64,000 nt of DNA from an uncultured Oscillospiraceae bacterium (GTDB taxonomy: Bacteria > Bacillota > Clostridia > Oscillospirales > Oscillospiraceae), in assembly GCA_910579485.1 (NCBI GenBank), contig CAJTVO010000003.1, forward strand, positions 1 through 64,000, given 5' to 3'. The notes under the pieces are model-generated. The model saw only the letters and a program-made list of their open reading frames with translations. It was not told where the DNA came from and ran no database searches. Below, one piece after another: positions 33,505 to 42,151 of this stretch. A program made the position numbers and the translations under genes. The stretch's first letter is position 1; every line of letters begins with the position of its first letter.

Positions 33505-35217
33505 TCACAGCTCCCGCATCAGGTGGAAGCTCTGCATCAGCTGCACGGACCCGTAGCCCCACTGGTCGTTGGGATAGACCATGTCCGGACGGCGCAGGCA
33601 TCCCCGGATGAGGTAGGCACGGATCTGGTAGGTCCCCATAGCCGGGTCGTTCCCCTCCCGGATGCCCCACTGGAGCAGCAGGGCGCACACCCCCGCCAGC
33701 ACCGCCGCCGCCGCGCTGGTGCCGCTCATGCTGCCGGGGCCGTAGGGGTAGATGCCCCCCACCCCCACGCCGGGGGCGGTCAGGTCCGGCAGGATCCGTC
33801 CGTCCCAGGCGGGGCCCCGGGAGCTTTTGGCGTACAGGCTCTTGCTGGCGCTGTCGTAGGCCCCGCAGCAGATGACCCCCACGGCGGAACCGGGGCTGGT
33901 GACGGTGTAGTCCGGCGTGGCCGCCAGAAATTCCACCGAGGGAGCCACGAACCCCGTCATAGGCAGCCACACCTGATAGCTGCCGTTGAGGAGGATGTCC
34001 CCGTGGAGCTGGATGTTCCACACGCCGGGGGTGGCCCCCAGAATGCGGATCACCGTCAGCTGCCCGCCGCTGCCCTCCACGGGGAAGTGGTATTCCACCT
34101 GGACCCGGGCGGCCTCCAATACCAGCTTCACGTCGGCGGCGGGCCCGGTCCCGGGCTTGGCGGGCACCCGGCCCACCAGCTCCCCGGAGGGGGAGCGCAC
34201 CGACACAGACAGCCGGTCCGCCACCGTGTTCCACACGGCCATATACACGTCCCCCGCGTTCTCCCCCACCTTCAGGTCCACCTGTCCCGGGGGCTCCCCC
34301 GGACGGAGGACGCCTCCGGTGTGATGGCGGGCCTCCGCCTCGTTGCCCGCCGCCGCGCACAGGCATACCCCTTTCTGGATGGACACGCCGCTCAGGTACT
34401 CCTCGAAGACGCTGTAGCCGTCGTGGCTCCCGGCGTTGGTGCCCAGGCCGATGCAGATGGCCACCGGCCGGTCCAGCTCCCGGGCCTTCCGGAGGATGTA
34501 CTCCACCCCCACCATCACCGCGCTGGATTCGTAGGCGTTCTCCTGGCCCGCCGGGATGCAGTACCGCTCCCGGTATAGGGAGCGGGCCTTTTTCAGCTTC
34601 ACGGCGATGATCTCCGCGTCCGGGGCCGCGCCGGAAAACTCCTCGCTCTGGCCCCCGGCGGCCACGGAGGCCAGGAAGGTGCCGTGGCCGTCCTCGTCCC
34701 GCTGGGGGACCAGGGCATAGGGGTCCTCGGAGGCCAGGGCGGCGTCGATGTCCGCCTTGGTATATTCATGGCCCAGGACGAATCCGGCGGGCGGGTCTCC
34801 TCCGGCGGTCTGGTCGTAGATGTACTGGATTTTGCTGGTGCCGTCGGCATAGCGGAACACGTCCTGGGTATAGTCGATGCCCGTGTCCACAAACCCCAGC
34901 AGCACCCCCCGGCCCTTCAGGTTCAGGTAGGGCTGGCTCTGGACCTGAGACACCCCCGCCGCGTCAAGCGCCGGGCGGTCCAGCAGGCCCAGGACCACGG
35001 AGACGGAGCTGATAAAGGCGGTCCCCAGGGCCTCCTCCAGAAGGTGGAATTTCTCCGCCTTCATGTACCCCAGCACATACCGCCCGGAGAGCATCTGTCC
35101 CACCACTACATCGTTGGAATTTCTCGCGTACTCAAAAAAGGCATCAGACGCCCGGGTGACGAAATCGATGGTATCCGGCGCGTGGATAAACTCCAGCGCC
35201 TCCGGCGACAGCCGCAT
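33505..35217 (-). CDS. Csp-type subtilisin-like germination protease 1
   Basis: A 570-residue S8 protease without a signal peptide. Prodomain about 1-95; catalytic Asp111 (VDTGID), His178 (DGHGT) and Ser501 (SGTSAAAA) are all present, with the oxyanion Asn in AAAGNEAEA. The insert between about 315 and 445 fits the jelly-roll domain specific to clostridial Csp proteases, which activate the cortex hydrolase SleC when spores germinate. It lies three bases after the second Csp gene and is divergent from sleC. In C. difficile only CspB is active; here both proteins look active. Confidence 0.83.
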   Translation of the reverse strand: MRLSPEALEFIHAPDTIDFVTRASDAFFEYARNSNDVVVGQMLSGRYVLGYMKAEKFHLLEEALGTAFISSVSVVLGLLDRPALDAAGVSQVQSQPYLNLKGRGVLLGFVDTGIDYTQDVFRYADGTSKIQYIYDQTAGGDPPAGFVLGHEYTKADIDAALASEDPYALVPQRDEDGHGTFLASVAAGGQSEEFSGAAPDAEIIAVKLKKARSLYRERYCIPAGQENAYESSAVMVGVEYILRKARELDRPVAICIGLGTNAGSHDGYSVFEEYLSGVSIQKGVCLCAAAGNEAEARHHTGGVLRPGEPPGQVDLKVGENAGDVYMAVWNTVADRLSVSVRSPSGELVGRVPAKPGTGPAADVKLVLEAARVQVEYHFPVEGSGGQLTVIRILGATPGVWNIQLHGDILLNGSYQVWLPMTGFVAPSVEFLAATPDYTVTSPGSAVGVICCGAYDSASKSLYAKSSRGPAWDGRILPDLTAPGVGVGGIYPYGPGSMSGTSAAAAVLAGVCALLLQWGIREGNDPAMGTYQIRAYLIRGCLRRPDMVYPNDQWGYGSVQLMQSFHLMREL

Positions 35218-35220
35218 GGC

Positions 35221-36780
35221 TCAAAGCCCCCTTTCCATATGGTTGACCAGCTCGTTCATGGTCCCGCAGAGATTCAGCCGCCCATACCCCCACTGGGGGT
35301 TGGGATAGTTCAGAAACGGGCTCCGCAGGGCCCCCTTGCAGAGGAAGGCCTTCACCCGCTGCCCGTAGAGGAACAGGTCGTTGCCCTGAACGATGCCCCA
35401 CTCCATCATCAGCGCCGCCGAGCCCGAGACGAAGGGGGCGGCCATGCTGGTGCCGGTGAATACATCGTAGCCGCCCCCGGCCTTGGCGGAGCGGACCGCC
35501 TCCGCCGGCGCCATGATGTCCAGCATCACCCGGCCCCAGCAGTCCTGCCCGCCCCGTCCGGAGAAGGGGCTGGCCGTCTCCGTCTCCGTCCGGTAGCCAC
35601 CCACCGAAATGGGGTACAGCGCCGTGGCGGGGAGGGTGATGGTGAGGTCCGGCTCCGGCTGGAGGAAGGCGGTGCGGTCCGTGACCTCCTCCACCGTGGG
35701 CAGCCACATGTCGAACCGCCCGTCCGCCACCCGCTTCCCGGTACACCGCAGCTTCCACAGTCCGTCCAGCTCCCCGGCGGGAGCCTCCATCAGGAAGATG
35801 GCCTCCTGGGAGGCGCTGTAGTGGGTGGGCACGCCGTAATACACCGATACCCGGATGGACCCGAACCGGAAGGTCCGGGTCCCCTCCGTCAGCAGGCCGG
35901 TGGTCTGCCCGTTGGGCAGGATCAGCTCCAGCACCGCCTCGTCGGCGAAGTTCTTCCACAGGGAGAGGTATATCTGCTCCCGCAGGGTGGAGACGGTAAA
36001 CTCCGCCTCCACGGTGCCTCCCTCGATAAGCTTCCCCCGGAAGTGATGGGCCCCGCTGCCCTCGTTTCCGGCGGCGCAGACGATGACGCTCCGCCCCCGC
36101 TGGGCGGACTGGTCGATGTAGGCCTCGAAAAGGGACTGGCCCTGATGGGAGCCGAAGTTGGTGCCATAGCTGAGATTGACGACGCAGGGCATCCCCCGCT
36201 CCTCCGCCTGATCCAGCAGATACTTCACCGCCCGCATGATGTCCGTGGTCCGGGCGCTGGCCAGCTTCACCGCCGCGATGGAGGCCCCCGGGGCCGCGCC
36301 GCTGCGGCCGGCGGCGATGGCGGCCACGGCGGTGCCATGGCCGGACTGCCCGGCGGGAGAGACCAGTCCGGCGGCGATCTCCTCTCCGGAGTATGCCGCC
36401 CCGTGAAGGAAGCCCGGCGGCGGGGTGCCCTCCGCCGTCATGTCCCACAGAGCCACGACCCGGGTATTTCCGTCCTCCCCCAGAAATTCCGGATGGTTCA
36501 GGTCCAGCCCCGAGTCCACGAAGCCGATGAGGACCCCCTCCCCCGTAAGGCCCAGCCCATTCTTCCGCTGGACCGGCGGGATGCAGGCCGCCTCCAGGCT
36601 CCGGTCCGCCATCAGGCAGCTCAAATTGCGGGCCGGCTCGTAGCTGGACACCTGCTGGTAGTCCAGCAGCCGCACGGCGGAGCGGGCCTCCATCTCCATA
36701 ATGGCGAATTGGGCGTCCAGCAGCTCCGTGGGATAGCCCAGGGAGAGGATGTCTCCCGTGTATTTGATGATGTACTCCAT
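35221..36780 (-). CDS. Csp-type subtilisin-like germination protease 2
   Basis: A 519-residue S8 protease with a complete triad: Asp89 (VDSGLD), His148 (SGHGT) and Ser445 (GTSMAAP); oxyanion Asn in AAGNEGSG. No signal peptide, N-terminal prodomain of about 75 residues (MEYIIKYTGDILSLG), and a jelly-roll-like insert with AEFTVSTLREQIYLSLWKNF. Start at 36780 follows GGAGGG; the longer frame from 36822 lacks a site. First gene of a two-gene operon, 70 bases from divergent sleC. Confidence 0.83.
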   Translation of the reverse strand: MEYIIKYTGDILSLGYPTELLDAQFAIMEMEARSAVRLLDYQQVSSYEPARNLSCLMADRSLEAACIPPVQRKNGLGLTGEGVLIGFVDSGLDLNHPEFLGEDGNTRVVALWDMTAEGTPPPGFLHGAAYSGEEIAAGLVSPAGQSGHGTAVAAIAAGRSGAAPGASIAAVKLASARTTDIMRAVKYLLDQAEERGMPCVVNLSYGTNFGSHQGQSLFEAYIDQSAQRGRSVIVCAAGNEGSGAHHFRGKLIEGGTVEAEFTVSTLREQIYLSLWKNFADEAVLELILPNGQTTGLLTEGTRTFRFGSIRVSVYYGVPTHYSASQEAIFLMEAPAGELDGLWKLRCTGKRVADGRFDMWLPTVEEVTDRTAFLQPEPDLTITLPATALYPISVGGYRTETETASPFSGRGGQDCWGRVMLDIMAPAEAVRSAKAGGGYDVFTGTSMAAPFVSGSAALMMEWGIVQGNDLFLYGQRVKAFLCKGALRSPFLNYPNPQWGYGRLNLCGTMNELVNHMERGL

Positions 36781-36850
36781 ACAGCCCTCCAACTGGTGTG
36801 CCTGCGCGGCACCGCTCAGCATATAGTATACGGAGAGGAGGAGTGCTATT

Positions 36851-38092
36851 ATGAATCCAGCTTACCTGGACACAGGAAATCTGCAAATTTTCGTGACGGC
36901 GGGGGACACGCCGGAGCCCGTCCCCGGCGCGCTGGTGCGCGTCAGCGACCCGGAGAACGGCCAGATCCTGGAGGAGGCCGCCACCGACGCCTCCGGCCAG
37001 ACCCCCTTTATTGAGCTGCCCGCGCCGCCCATGGAGCTGTCGGTGGCCGAGGGAGAGGCGGGACAGCAGCGTCCCTACGCCGTCTACAACGTCACCATCA
37101 CCGCTGGAGGACGGGAGACCCTGCACATCGGCGGCGTGGAGGTGCTGCCCACCGGGCGGTCCATCCAGCGTGCGGCCCTGTCCCCGGCCCGGGCCGGGAG
37201 CTTTAACGTGCGCAACCTGCTGCTGGCCCCCCATGCCCTGTGGGGACCGCCCTCCACCCGTCAGCCGGAGGAGGAGGTCAAGCCCCTGCCGGAGCAGTCG
37301 GGCCTGGTGGTGCTGCCGGAGCCGGTGATCCCGGAGTATATCGTGGTACATAGCGGACGGCCCGACGATCCCTCCGCCCCCAACTACTGGGTCCGGTTCA
37401 AAGACTATATCAAAAACGTGGCCTGCAGCGAGATCTACTCCACCTGGAAGACGGAGGCCATCAAGGCCAACGTCCTGGCCATCATTTCCTTCACCCTCAA
37501 CCGGGTGTATACCGAGTGGTACCGGGGGAAGGGGTACGACTTCACCATCACCAGCTCCACCGCCTTCGACCAGTCCTTCTCCTATGGACGGACCATCTTC
37601 GAGGAGATCGGCGTGGTGGTGGACGATCTCTTCACCACCTACGTCACGAAAGAGGGCATCTCCCAGCCCCTGTTCACCCAGTACTGCGACGGGCGGCGGG
37701 TCCAGTGCGGCGGCCTGAGCCAATGGGGCTCCCAGGCCCTGGGGGAGCAGGGCTGGGACGCGGTGAGCATCCTGCGCAAGTACTACGGCTCGGACATCTA
37801 CCTGAAAAGCGCGGAGAAGGTGGAGGGCGTGCCCCTGTCCTATGGCGGGCAGGTCCTCTCTGTGGGCAGCGAGGGGGAAGACGTGCGGACCATCCAGACC
37901 CAGCTCAACCGCATCTCCGACAACTACCCCGCCATCCCCAAAATTCCGGCGGACGGGGTCTACGGCCCCGCCACCCAGACGGCGGTGACGGCGTTTCAGA
38001 AGGTCTTCCATCTGCCCCAGACCGGCAGCGTGGACTTTGCGACCTGGTACGAGATATCCAATGTATTCGTGGCGGTGGCGGGCCTGGCGTAG
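36851..38092 (+). CDS. sleC: SleC-like spore cortex-lytic enzyme
   Basis: A 413-residue protein with no signal peptide, close to clostridial SleC in length (about 430). Order: an N-terminal prepro region with a carboxypeptidase-regulatory-like fold (about 8-110), a SpoIID/LytB-like catalytic domain (about 165-330; YIKNVACSEIYSTW with the likely catalytic Glu, then CGGLSQWGSQALG), and a C-terminal peptidoglycan-binding domain (about 335-405; EDVRTIQTQLNRI, DGVYGPATQTAVTAFQ). SleC is stored as a zymogen and is cut by Csp proteases during germination; two Csp genes lie immediately divergent. GGAGAGGAGGAG precedes the ATG. Confidence 0.85.
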   Translation: MNPAYLDTGNLQIFVTAGDTPEPVPGALVRVSDPENGQILEEAATDASGQTPFIELPAPPMELSVAEGEAGQQRPYAVYNVTITAGGRETLHIGGVEVLPTGRSIQRAALSPARAGSFNVRNLLLAPHALWGPPSTRQPEEEVKPLPEQSGLVVLPEPVIPEYIVVHSGRPDDPSAPNYWVRFKDYIKNVACSEIYSTWKTEAIKANVLAIISFTLNRVYTEWYRGKGYDFTITSSTAFDQSFSYGRTIFEEIGVVVDDLFTTYVTKEGISQPLFTQYCDGRRVQCGGLSQWGSQALGEQGWDAVSILRKYYGSDIYLKSAEKVEGVPLSYGGQVLSVGSEGEDVRTIQTQLNRISDNYPAIPKIPADGVYGPATQTAVTAFQKVFHLPQTGSVDFATWYEISNVFVAVAGLA

Positions 38093-38105
38093 GCTCAGAC
38101 CGGCA

Positions 38106-38148
38106 AAATGGGATCGCCGCAGGCTTTTGGCCTGCGGCAATCCCATTT
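38106..38148. terminator. Bidirectional terminator between sleC and the YbaK gene
   Basis: Arms of about 18 bases (AAATGGGAT plus GCCGCAGGC and their complements, one bulged C) close a short T-rich loop between two convergent genes. Confidence 0.82.
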
Positions 38149-38183
38149 ATAGTCATATTTTGTAGGCGGTAATATACCATGTC

Positions 38184-38657
38184 TCAGGGCTCCCAGCCCT
38201 TACACACGTCTATCCAGCCGGAATAGCCGGAGAATTTTTCCAGCTCCGGGATGGACAGCTCAATGGCGCTGTTGCTGCTGCCGCAGGCGGGGAAGACCGT
38301 CTCAAACCGTTTCAGGGAGGCGTCCAGATAGACCTCCACCCCCTCGTTGACGGCAAAGGGGCACACGCCCCCTACCGCGTGGCCTACCAGCGTCTCCGCC
38401 TCTTCCGGCGAGAGCATCTTCGCCTTGGTGCCAAACTGGGCCTTGTACTTGGGATTGTCGATCCGGGCGTCCCCGGCGGCTACCACCAGCACAGCCTTTC
38501 CCTCCACCAGGAAGGACAGGGATTTCGCGATCCGGCAGGGCTGACAGCCCAGCGCCTGGGCCGCCAGCTCCACGGTGGCGCTGGAGACCGTAAATTCCCG
38601 GACCCGGTCCCCGATGCCCTGCTGTTCAAAATACGCTCTTACTTTTTCGATCGCCAT
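38184..38657 (-). CDS. YbaK/EbsC-type aminoacyl-tRNA deacylase
   Basis: A 157-residue protein of the INS/YbaK superfamily, which hydrolyses mischarged tRNAs such as Cys- or Ala-tRNA-Pro. The conserved lysine is in CRIAKSLSF (about 42-50), followed by VVAAGDARID and GHAVGGVCPF, the G-x-x-P motif. The exact mischarged substrate cannot be read from sequence. The gene ends a two-gene run with the MBL hydrolase 9 bases upstream. Confidence 0.85.
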   Translation of the reverse strand: MAIEKVRAYFEQQGIGDRVREFTVSSATVELAAQALGCQPCRIAKSLSFLVEGKAVLVVAAGDARIDNPKYKAQFGTKAKMLSPEEAETLVGHAVGGVCPFAVNEGVEVYLDASLKRFETVFPACGSSNSAIELSIPELEKFSGYSGWIDVCKGWEP

Positions 38658-38666
38658 AACGACCTC

Positions 38667-39545
38667 CTATTTCCGCCGCCAGAGCAGCGTGTTGTCCTCG
38701 AACAGAGCGTCCAGCCTTCCGCCGTCCTTCAGCCACGACAGATAGGAGCGGACGGTGCTGCCCACCAGGACATACTGCTCAAAATTCATGGTCAGCCCAT
38801 AGTGGGCAAACAGTTTCTGCAAGAGAGCCTCGAAGCACAGGGGCTCCCCGCACAGATCGACGATCCGATCCCCGATCTCCAGCACCTTGTCAATGTTGTA
38901 CCGGGCCAGCGCGGACACGTCCTCCGACGCCTCCGCGTGGGCGGGAACGAAGCACTTCGCCTCCATGGCCTTCACCCGTTCCAGCGTATCCAGATAGGCG
39001 GCCACATCGTAGACAAAGCTGATCTGGTACTTGTCCAGCGTCTCCCGGCTGGACAGGCAGTCCGCCAGATAGACCACGCCGTCCTCCGTCCGGAAGCCCA
39101 CCATGTCGAAGAAATGTCCCGGCAGGGGGATGCTCTCCAGCCCCTCCGGCAGGCACTCCGCCGTCAGCTCCACAGCATCGCTCTCCTGGGCCATAAGAAA
39201 CTTGTGCCGCAGGTCCCTGCACGGATATCCTCCGTACAGGAAGGAGGGCTCCAGGACGGGATGGCGGGTAAAGGCGCGCTCGATCCCCGGGGCGTAGATA
39301 CGGCATCCCGTCTGTCCCTGCAAATATCTGTTGCCGCCAATATGGTCGGCGTTGGAGTGGGTGTTGTAGATGGCGGCCAGCTTCCAGCCGTTGGCGTCCA
39401 GATGCTGGCGGACCTTGCGGCCCGCGTCCTTATCGCTGCCGCTGTCGATGAGACAGACCTCCGAGCCCTCCAGCCGCACCAGTCCGATCTTCGCCGGGCT
39501 CTGGATATAGCAGCATTTATCTGAGATCTGGATCAGTTCATACAT
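38667..39545 (-). CDS. MBL-fold metallo-hydrolase
   Basis: A 292-residue metallo-beta-lactamase-fold protein. The metal motif reads HSNADH (about 63-68) where HxHxDH is usual, so the second histidine is Asn; later ligands are His in LPGHFFD, Asp in YLADCL and His in PAHAE. Substrate unknown. It ends with a helical C-terminal region (about 210-290) typical of hydrolases with a DNA-binding-like tail. Confidence 0.82.
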   Translation of the reverse strand: MYELIQISDKCCYIQSPAKIGLVRLEGSEVCLIDSGSDKDAGRKVRQHLDANGWKLAAIYNTHSNADHIGGNRYLQGQTGCRIYAPGIERAFTRHPVLEPSFLYGGYPCRDLRHKFLMAQESDAVELTAECLPEGLESIPLPGHFFDMVGFRTEDGVVYLADCLSSRETLDKYQISFVYDVAAYLDTLERVKAMEAKCFVPAHAEASEDVSALARYNIDKVLEIGDRIVDLCGEPLCFEALLQKLFAHYGLTMNFEQYVLVGSTVRSYLSWLKDGGRLDALFEDNTLLWRRK

Positions 39546-39560
39546 CGCAGAATGTCCTCC

Positions 39561-41909
39561 TTACGACTGGAGCGTGGGCGTCCAGTGGTGCTTGCCGAAA
39601 ATGTCCGTGAACCGGTAGGACGCCCGGGTAACGCCGTCCAAAGGCACATCACCGACAGTCAGCTCCGCCTCCGTGACGATCAGCGGGTCTCCCAGCAGGT
39701 AGCTGTCCTGATAGTCCCCGTCATAGCTGTAGTAATCGCACAGGAACTCCAGCGTATCGCCGGGCTGGAGCTCGCTCTGGCTCTTCGCCACCGTGTCCGT
39801 CTCCCCGTTCAGGTACACGGTCTGCACCCCGGCCACATATCCCTGGGGGCGCTCCGTGTCGAAGGTCAGGATCAGCTCCGCCCGGCTACCGTTGTGCAGC
39901 ACCGGGACCCGGCCGGTGATGGCGTAGCTGGTACCGTCATCCACGGTGGCGGTGTGGTAGTAGGCCACCGGCTGGCCCTCAACGGCCAGCCACGTTCCCT
40001 CGTTCACCCCCAGCAGGCCGCCCTCGCCGTCAAAGTCGAAGGTATTGTCCAGCCCCAGGTCGATGTAACCCTCGCCGTCGTCATAGAAGAGGTTCAGCTC
40101 CAGATCCTGCACCAGGCCCCACTGCTGCTCGTTCAGGCGGAGCACGGGCACGCCGTCCTCGCCGGTCTGCCACACCAGGGCCTCGTCCGGGAAGCGGTGG
40201 GCCGTCAAATATTCATTGGCGTTCTCCATGTCCAGGCTCCTGCTGCCCAGGACGCTGGCCAGCAAAGCGGAGATATCGTCCCCTCCGCTCCCCGCGCCGT
40301 CCAGCATTCCCAGCAGGGCGGGCAGCGGGGAATCCGAGCCGCCGGAGACCGCCTGCCCGCTGTCCACCACATCGGCAAACTGCCGGATGCACTGGGTATA
40401 GGCGTCGTCCATGCCGATCCGCTCAAAGGTGGAGGCCGCCCGGCTGACCGCGGCGGTCTTCCGGTAGGGGAAGTAGATGGACAGACCGTAGGCGTTGGTC
40501 ATGTCGGCGGAGGTACGGTTGTACTTCACCGCGCTCAGCAGGACCTTCGACAGGGCCTCGCCCTCCTTCGTCCCCAGGTTCTTCGCCAGATGCACCAGGT
40601 CCACCTGGTCGATCCTGCTGGAGGGAGCAAACTCCCGGGCCCCGCTGCGGGCGTTGGAGACGGTCTGGTACGACTGCTCCCGGATCAGCTTGGCGGTGGA
40701 CCGGGAGAAATCCGTCAGCACGTCCGGCAGGGTGGCCTCCAGCTCCGCCAGGTCCACTACGGACAGGGTGGTGGACTGGCCCCGGCACTTCTGGGCGCAG
40801 GTCTCCACGAAGCTGTCCACGATCTTCTGCCCCATCTGAATGGTGGGCATGGAAGTATCTTCCCCCAGGGCGGTGAGCCAGTCGGTGTAGTACCAGCCCA
40901 CGCCCGGCTCGGTCTCCTCCGAGGCGATCAGATAGTCGGCGTACTGGGCCATGGTCAGCGCCGTCTCCGCCGTGGCCATGAGGCAGGCGTCAAAGCCGAT
41001 GAAGTCGAATTTCACCCCGGCGTCCTTCAGCGCCCGGTCCAGGCCGGACAGGTCCATGGAGCCGCTGGAGGCAAATTTCTCGTCATATCCATAGCCGCTG
41101 ACGGAGCCTCCGCCGTGGTCCCAGAGGATCAGCTCATACCGGCTGGCGGGGTAGTTCTCCGCACACCAGCGGATGTAGCCCGAGAGGACGTCCGGGTCCG
41201 TCATGGGGACGCTGCCCAGGTCCTTCTCCAGGCAGGCCATTTTGCCGTCCTTGATCTGCCAGATCTGGTTGGTGGTGCTGCTGACCACGGTATTTTGCCA
41301 GCCCTTGCAGCCGCCGGTATAGACCAGCAGGTTGACATCGTTTCCAAAGCTGGCGTTCAGCATCTCCTGGAGGTCCATCGTACCCATTTTGCTGCGGGAC
41401 TCCAGGTCCGTGCCGCACATGTAGACCATGATGGTGACCGTGTCCCTGCCGTTCCCCAGCAGGGCGGTGTAGCGCTCCCGCGCGCCGGGGGCCACGGAGG
41501 CGTCCAGCTTCCCGGTGTTGGGCGTGCTCTGCCAGCCGGAGGAGACGCTGCCGCCTCCCAGTCCGCCCAGCACCTGGCCCCAGTCCACGCTCCCGGCGTT
41601 CGAGACCTGCTGCTGACCGGCGGAGGGCGTCTGGACGCTGGAGGGAGCGTCCGGCTGGCCGCCCAGCATGGCGGTCAGGCCTCCCCCGCCGCCCAGCAGG
41701 ACCAGCAGGGCCAGAAGGACCAGCTTCATCATGCCGCCTCCACTCCGGGTCCCGGCGCTCCGCTGGCCGGAGGATGCTTCCGGTTTGCGGTCCTGATAGC
41801 CGCCCGCGTCGCCTACCGGGCCGGTGCCCAGGCCCTCGCCCCGCTTTTTCACCGTCTTGGCGGAACCGGTCACGTGTTTCTCCCGGCCCCTGGGTCTGTT
41901 GTTTTCCAT
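39561..41909 (-). CDS. Membrane-anchored clostripain-family (C11) cysteine protease
   Basis: A 782-residue protein: a basic, disordered cytoplasmic N-terminus (1-59), a single membrane segment (about 60-80), a Ser/Gly-rich linker, and the peptidase C11 domain from about 155. Catalytic His265 (LWDHGGG) and Cys309 (GFDACLM) are present. Clostripain-type enzymes cut after Arg or Lys and are often self-processed. The C-terminal 230 residues form an extra beta-rich domain of unknown role. The enzyme probably acts at the cell surface. Ribosome site AAAGGAGAG. Confidence 0.87.
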   Translation of the reverse strand: MENNRPRGREKHVTGSAKTVKKRGEGLGTGPVGDAGGYQDRKPEASSGQRSAGTRSGGGMMKLVLLALLVLLGGGGGLTAMLGGQPDAPSSVQTPSAGQQQVSNAGSVDWGQVLGGLGGGSVSSGWQSTPNTGKLDASVAPGARERYTALLGNGRDTVTIMVYMCGTDLESRSKMGTMDLQEMLNASFGNDVNLLVYTGGCKGWQNTVVSSTTNQIWQIKDGKMACLEKDLGSVPMTDPDVLSGYIRWCAENYPASRYELILWDHGGGSVSGYGYDEKFASSGSMDLSGLDRALKDAGVKFDFIGFDACLMATAETALTMAQYADYLIASEETEPGVGWYYTDWLTALGEDTSMPTIQMGQKIVDSFVETCAQKCRGQSTTLSVVDLAELEATLPDVLTDFSRSTAKLIREQSYQTVSNARSGAREFAPSSRIDQVDLVHLAKNLGTKEGEALSKVLLSAVKYNRTSADMTNAYGLSIYFPYRKTAAVSRAASTFERIGMDDAYTQCIRQFADVVDSGQAVSGGSDSPLPALLGMLDGAGSGGDDISALLASVLGSRSLDMENANEYLTAHRFPDEALVWQTGEDGVPVLRLNEQQWGLVQDLELNLFYDDGEGYIDLGLDNTFDFDGEGGLLGVNEGTWLAVEGQPVAYYHTATVDDGTSYAITGRVPVLHNGSRAELILTFDTERPQGYVAGVQTVYLNGETDTVAKSQSELQPGDTLEFLCDYYSYDGDYQDSYLLGDPLIVTEAELTVGDVPLDGVTRASYRFTDIFGKHHWTPTLQS

Positions 41910-41954
41910 AGATATTCTCTCTCCTTTATACTGATCTTCAACAGTATTATCTTG

Positions 41955-41990
41955 CGGGAAGACCGGCGGACCCGTCCGCCGGTCTTCCCG
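41955..41990 (-). other. Stable hairpin at the 5' end of the C11 protease mRNA
   Basis: A perfect 16-bp GC-rich stem (41955-41970 with 41975-41990) and 4-base loop. It begins about 9 bases after the predicted transcription start and lies 45 bases before the start codon; no U-run follows in the gene's direction, so a terminator role is unlikely. Confidence 0.65.
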
Positions 41991-42005
41991 TTAAACAGCT
42001 TTTTT

Positions 42006-42034
42006 ATGATACCATAGATGCCGTCCCCGGACAA
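42006..42034 (-). promoter_or_regulatory. Promoter of the C11 protease gene
   Basis: On the minus strand, TTGTCC (42034-42029) and TATCAT (42011-42006) are separated by 17 bases; transcription would start near 41999. Confidence 0.6.
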
Positions 42035-42089
42035 GAAAAAAGTAAAAAACCGCCATGATTTTCTCCCGCCGTCCGCTCAGGAACAGAAA

Positions 42090-42118
42090 AGCTCCCCGGC
42101 TGAAAGGGCCGGGGAGCT
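42090..42118 (-). terminator. Terminator of the pulA operon
   Basis: An 11-bp stem (42090-42100 with 42108-42118) followed on the minus strand by TTTTCTGTT, 34 bases after the HAD gene stop. Confidence 0.85.
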
Positions 42119-42151
42119 GACGGTACACTGTCTTTTGTTCTGATTGAAAGT

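Noticed and set aside
35144..38146. 1000-residue open frame on the minus strand across both proteases and sleC
   Set aside because: It is out of frame with three well-supported genes and reads as low-complexity Gly/Arg-rich sequence, the usual shadow of GC-rich coding DNA.
39552..42017. 821-residue plus-strand frame opposite the C11 protease
   Set aside because: Antisense shadow; no ribosome site or recognisable motif, while the minus-strand frame has His/Cys catalytic motifs.
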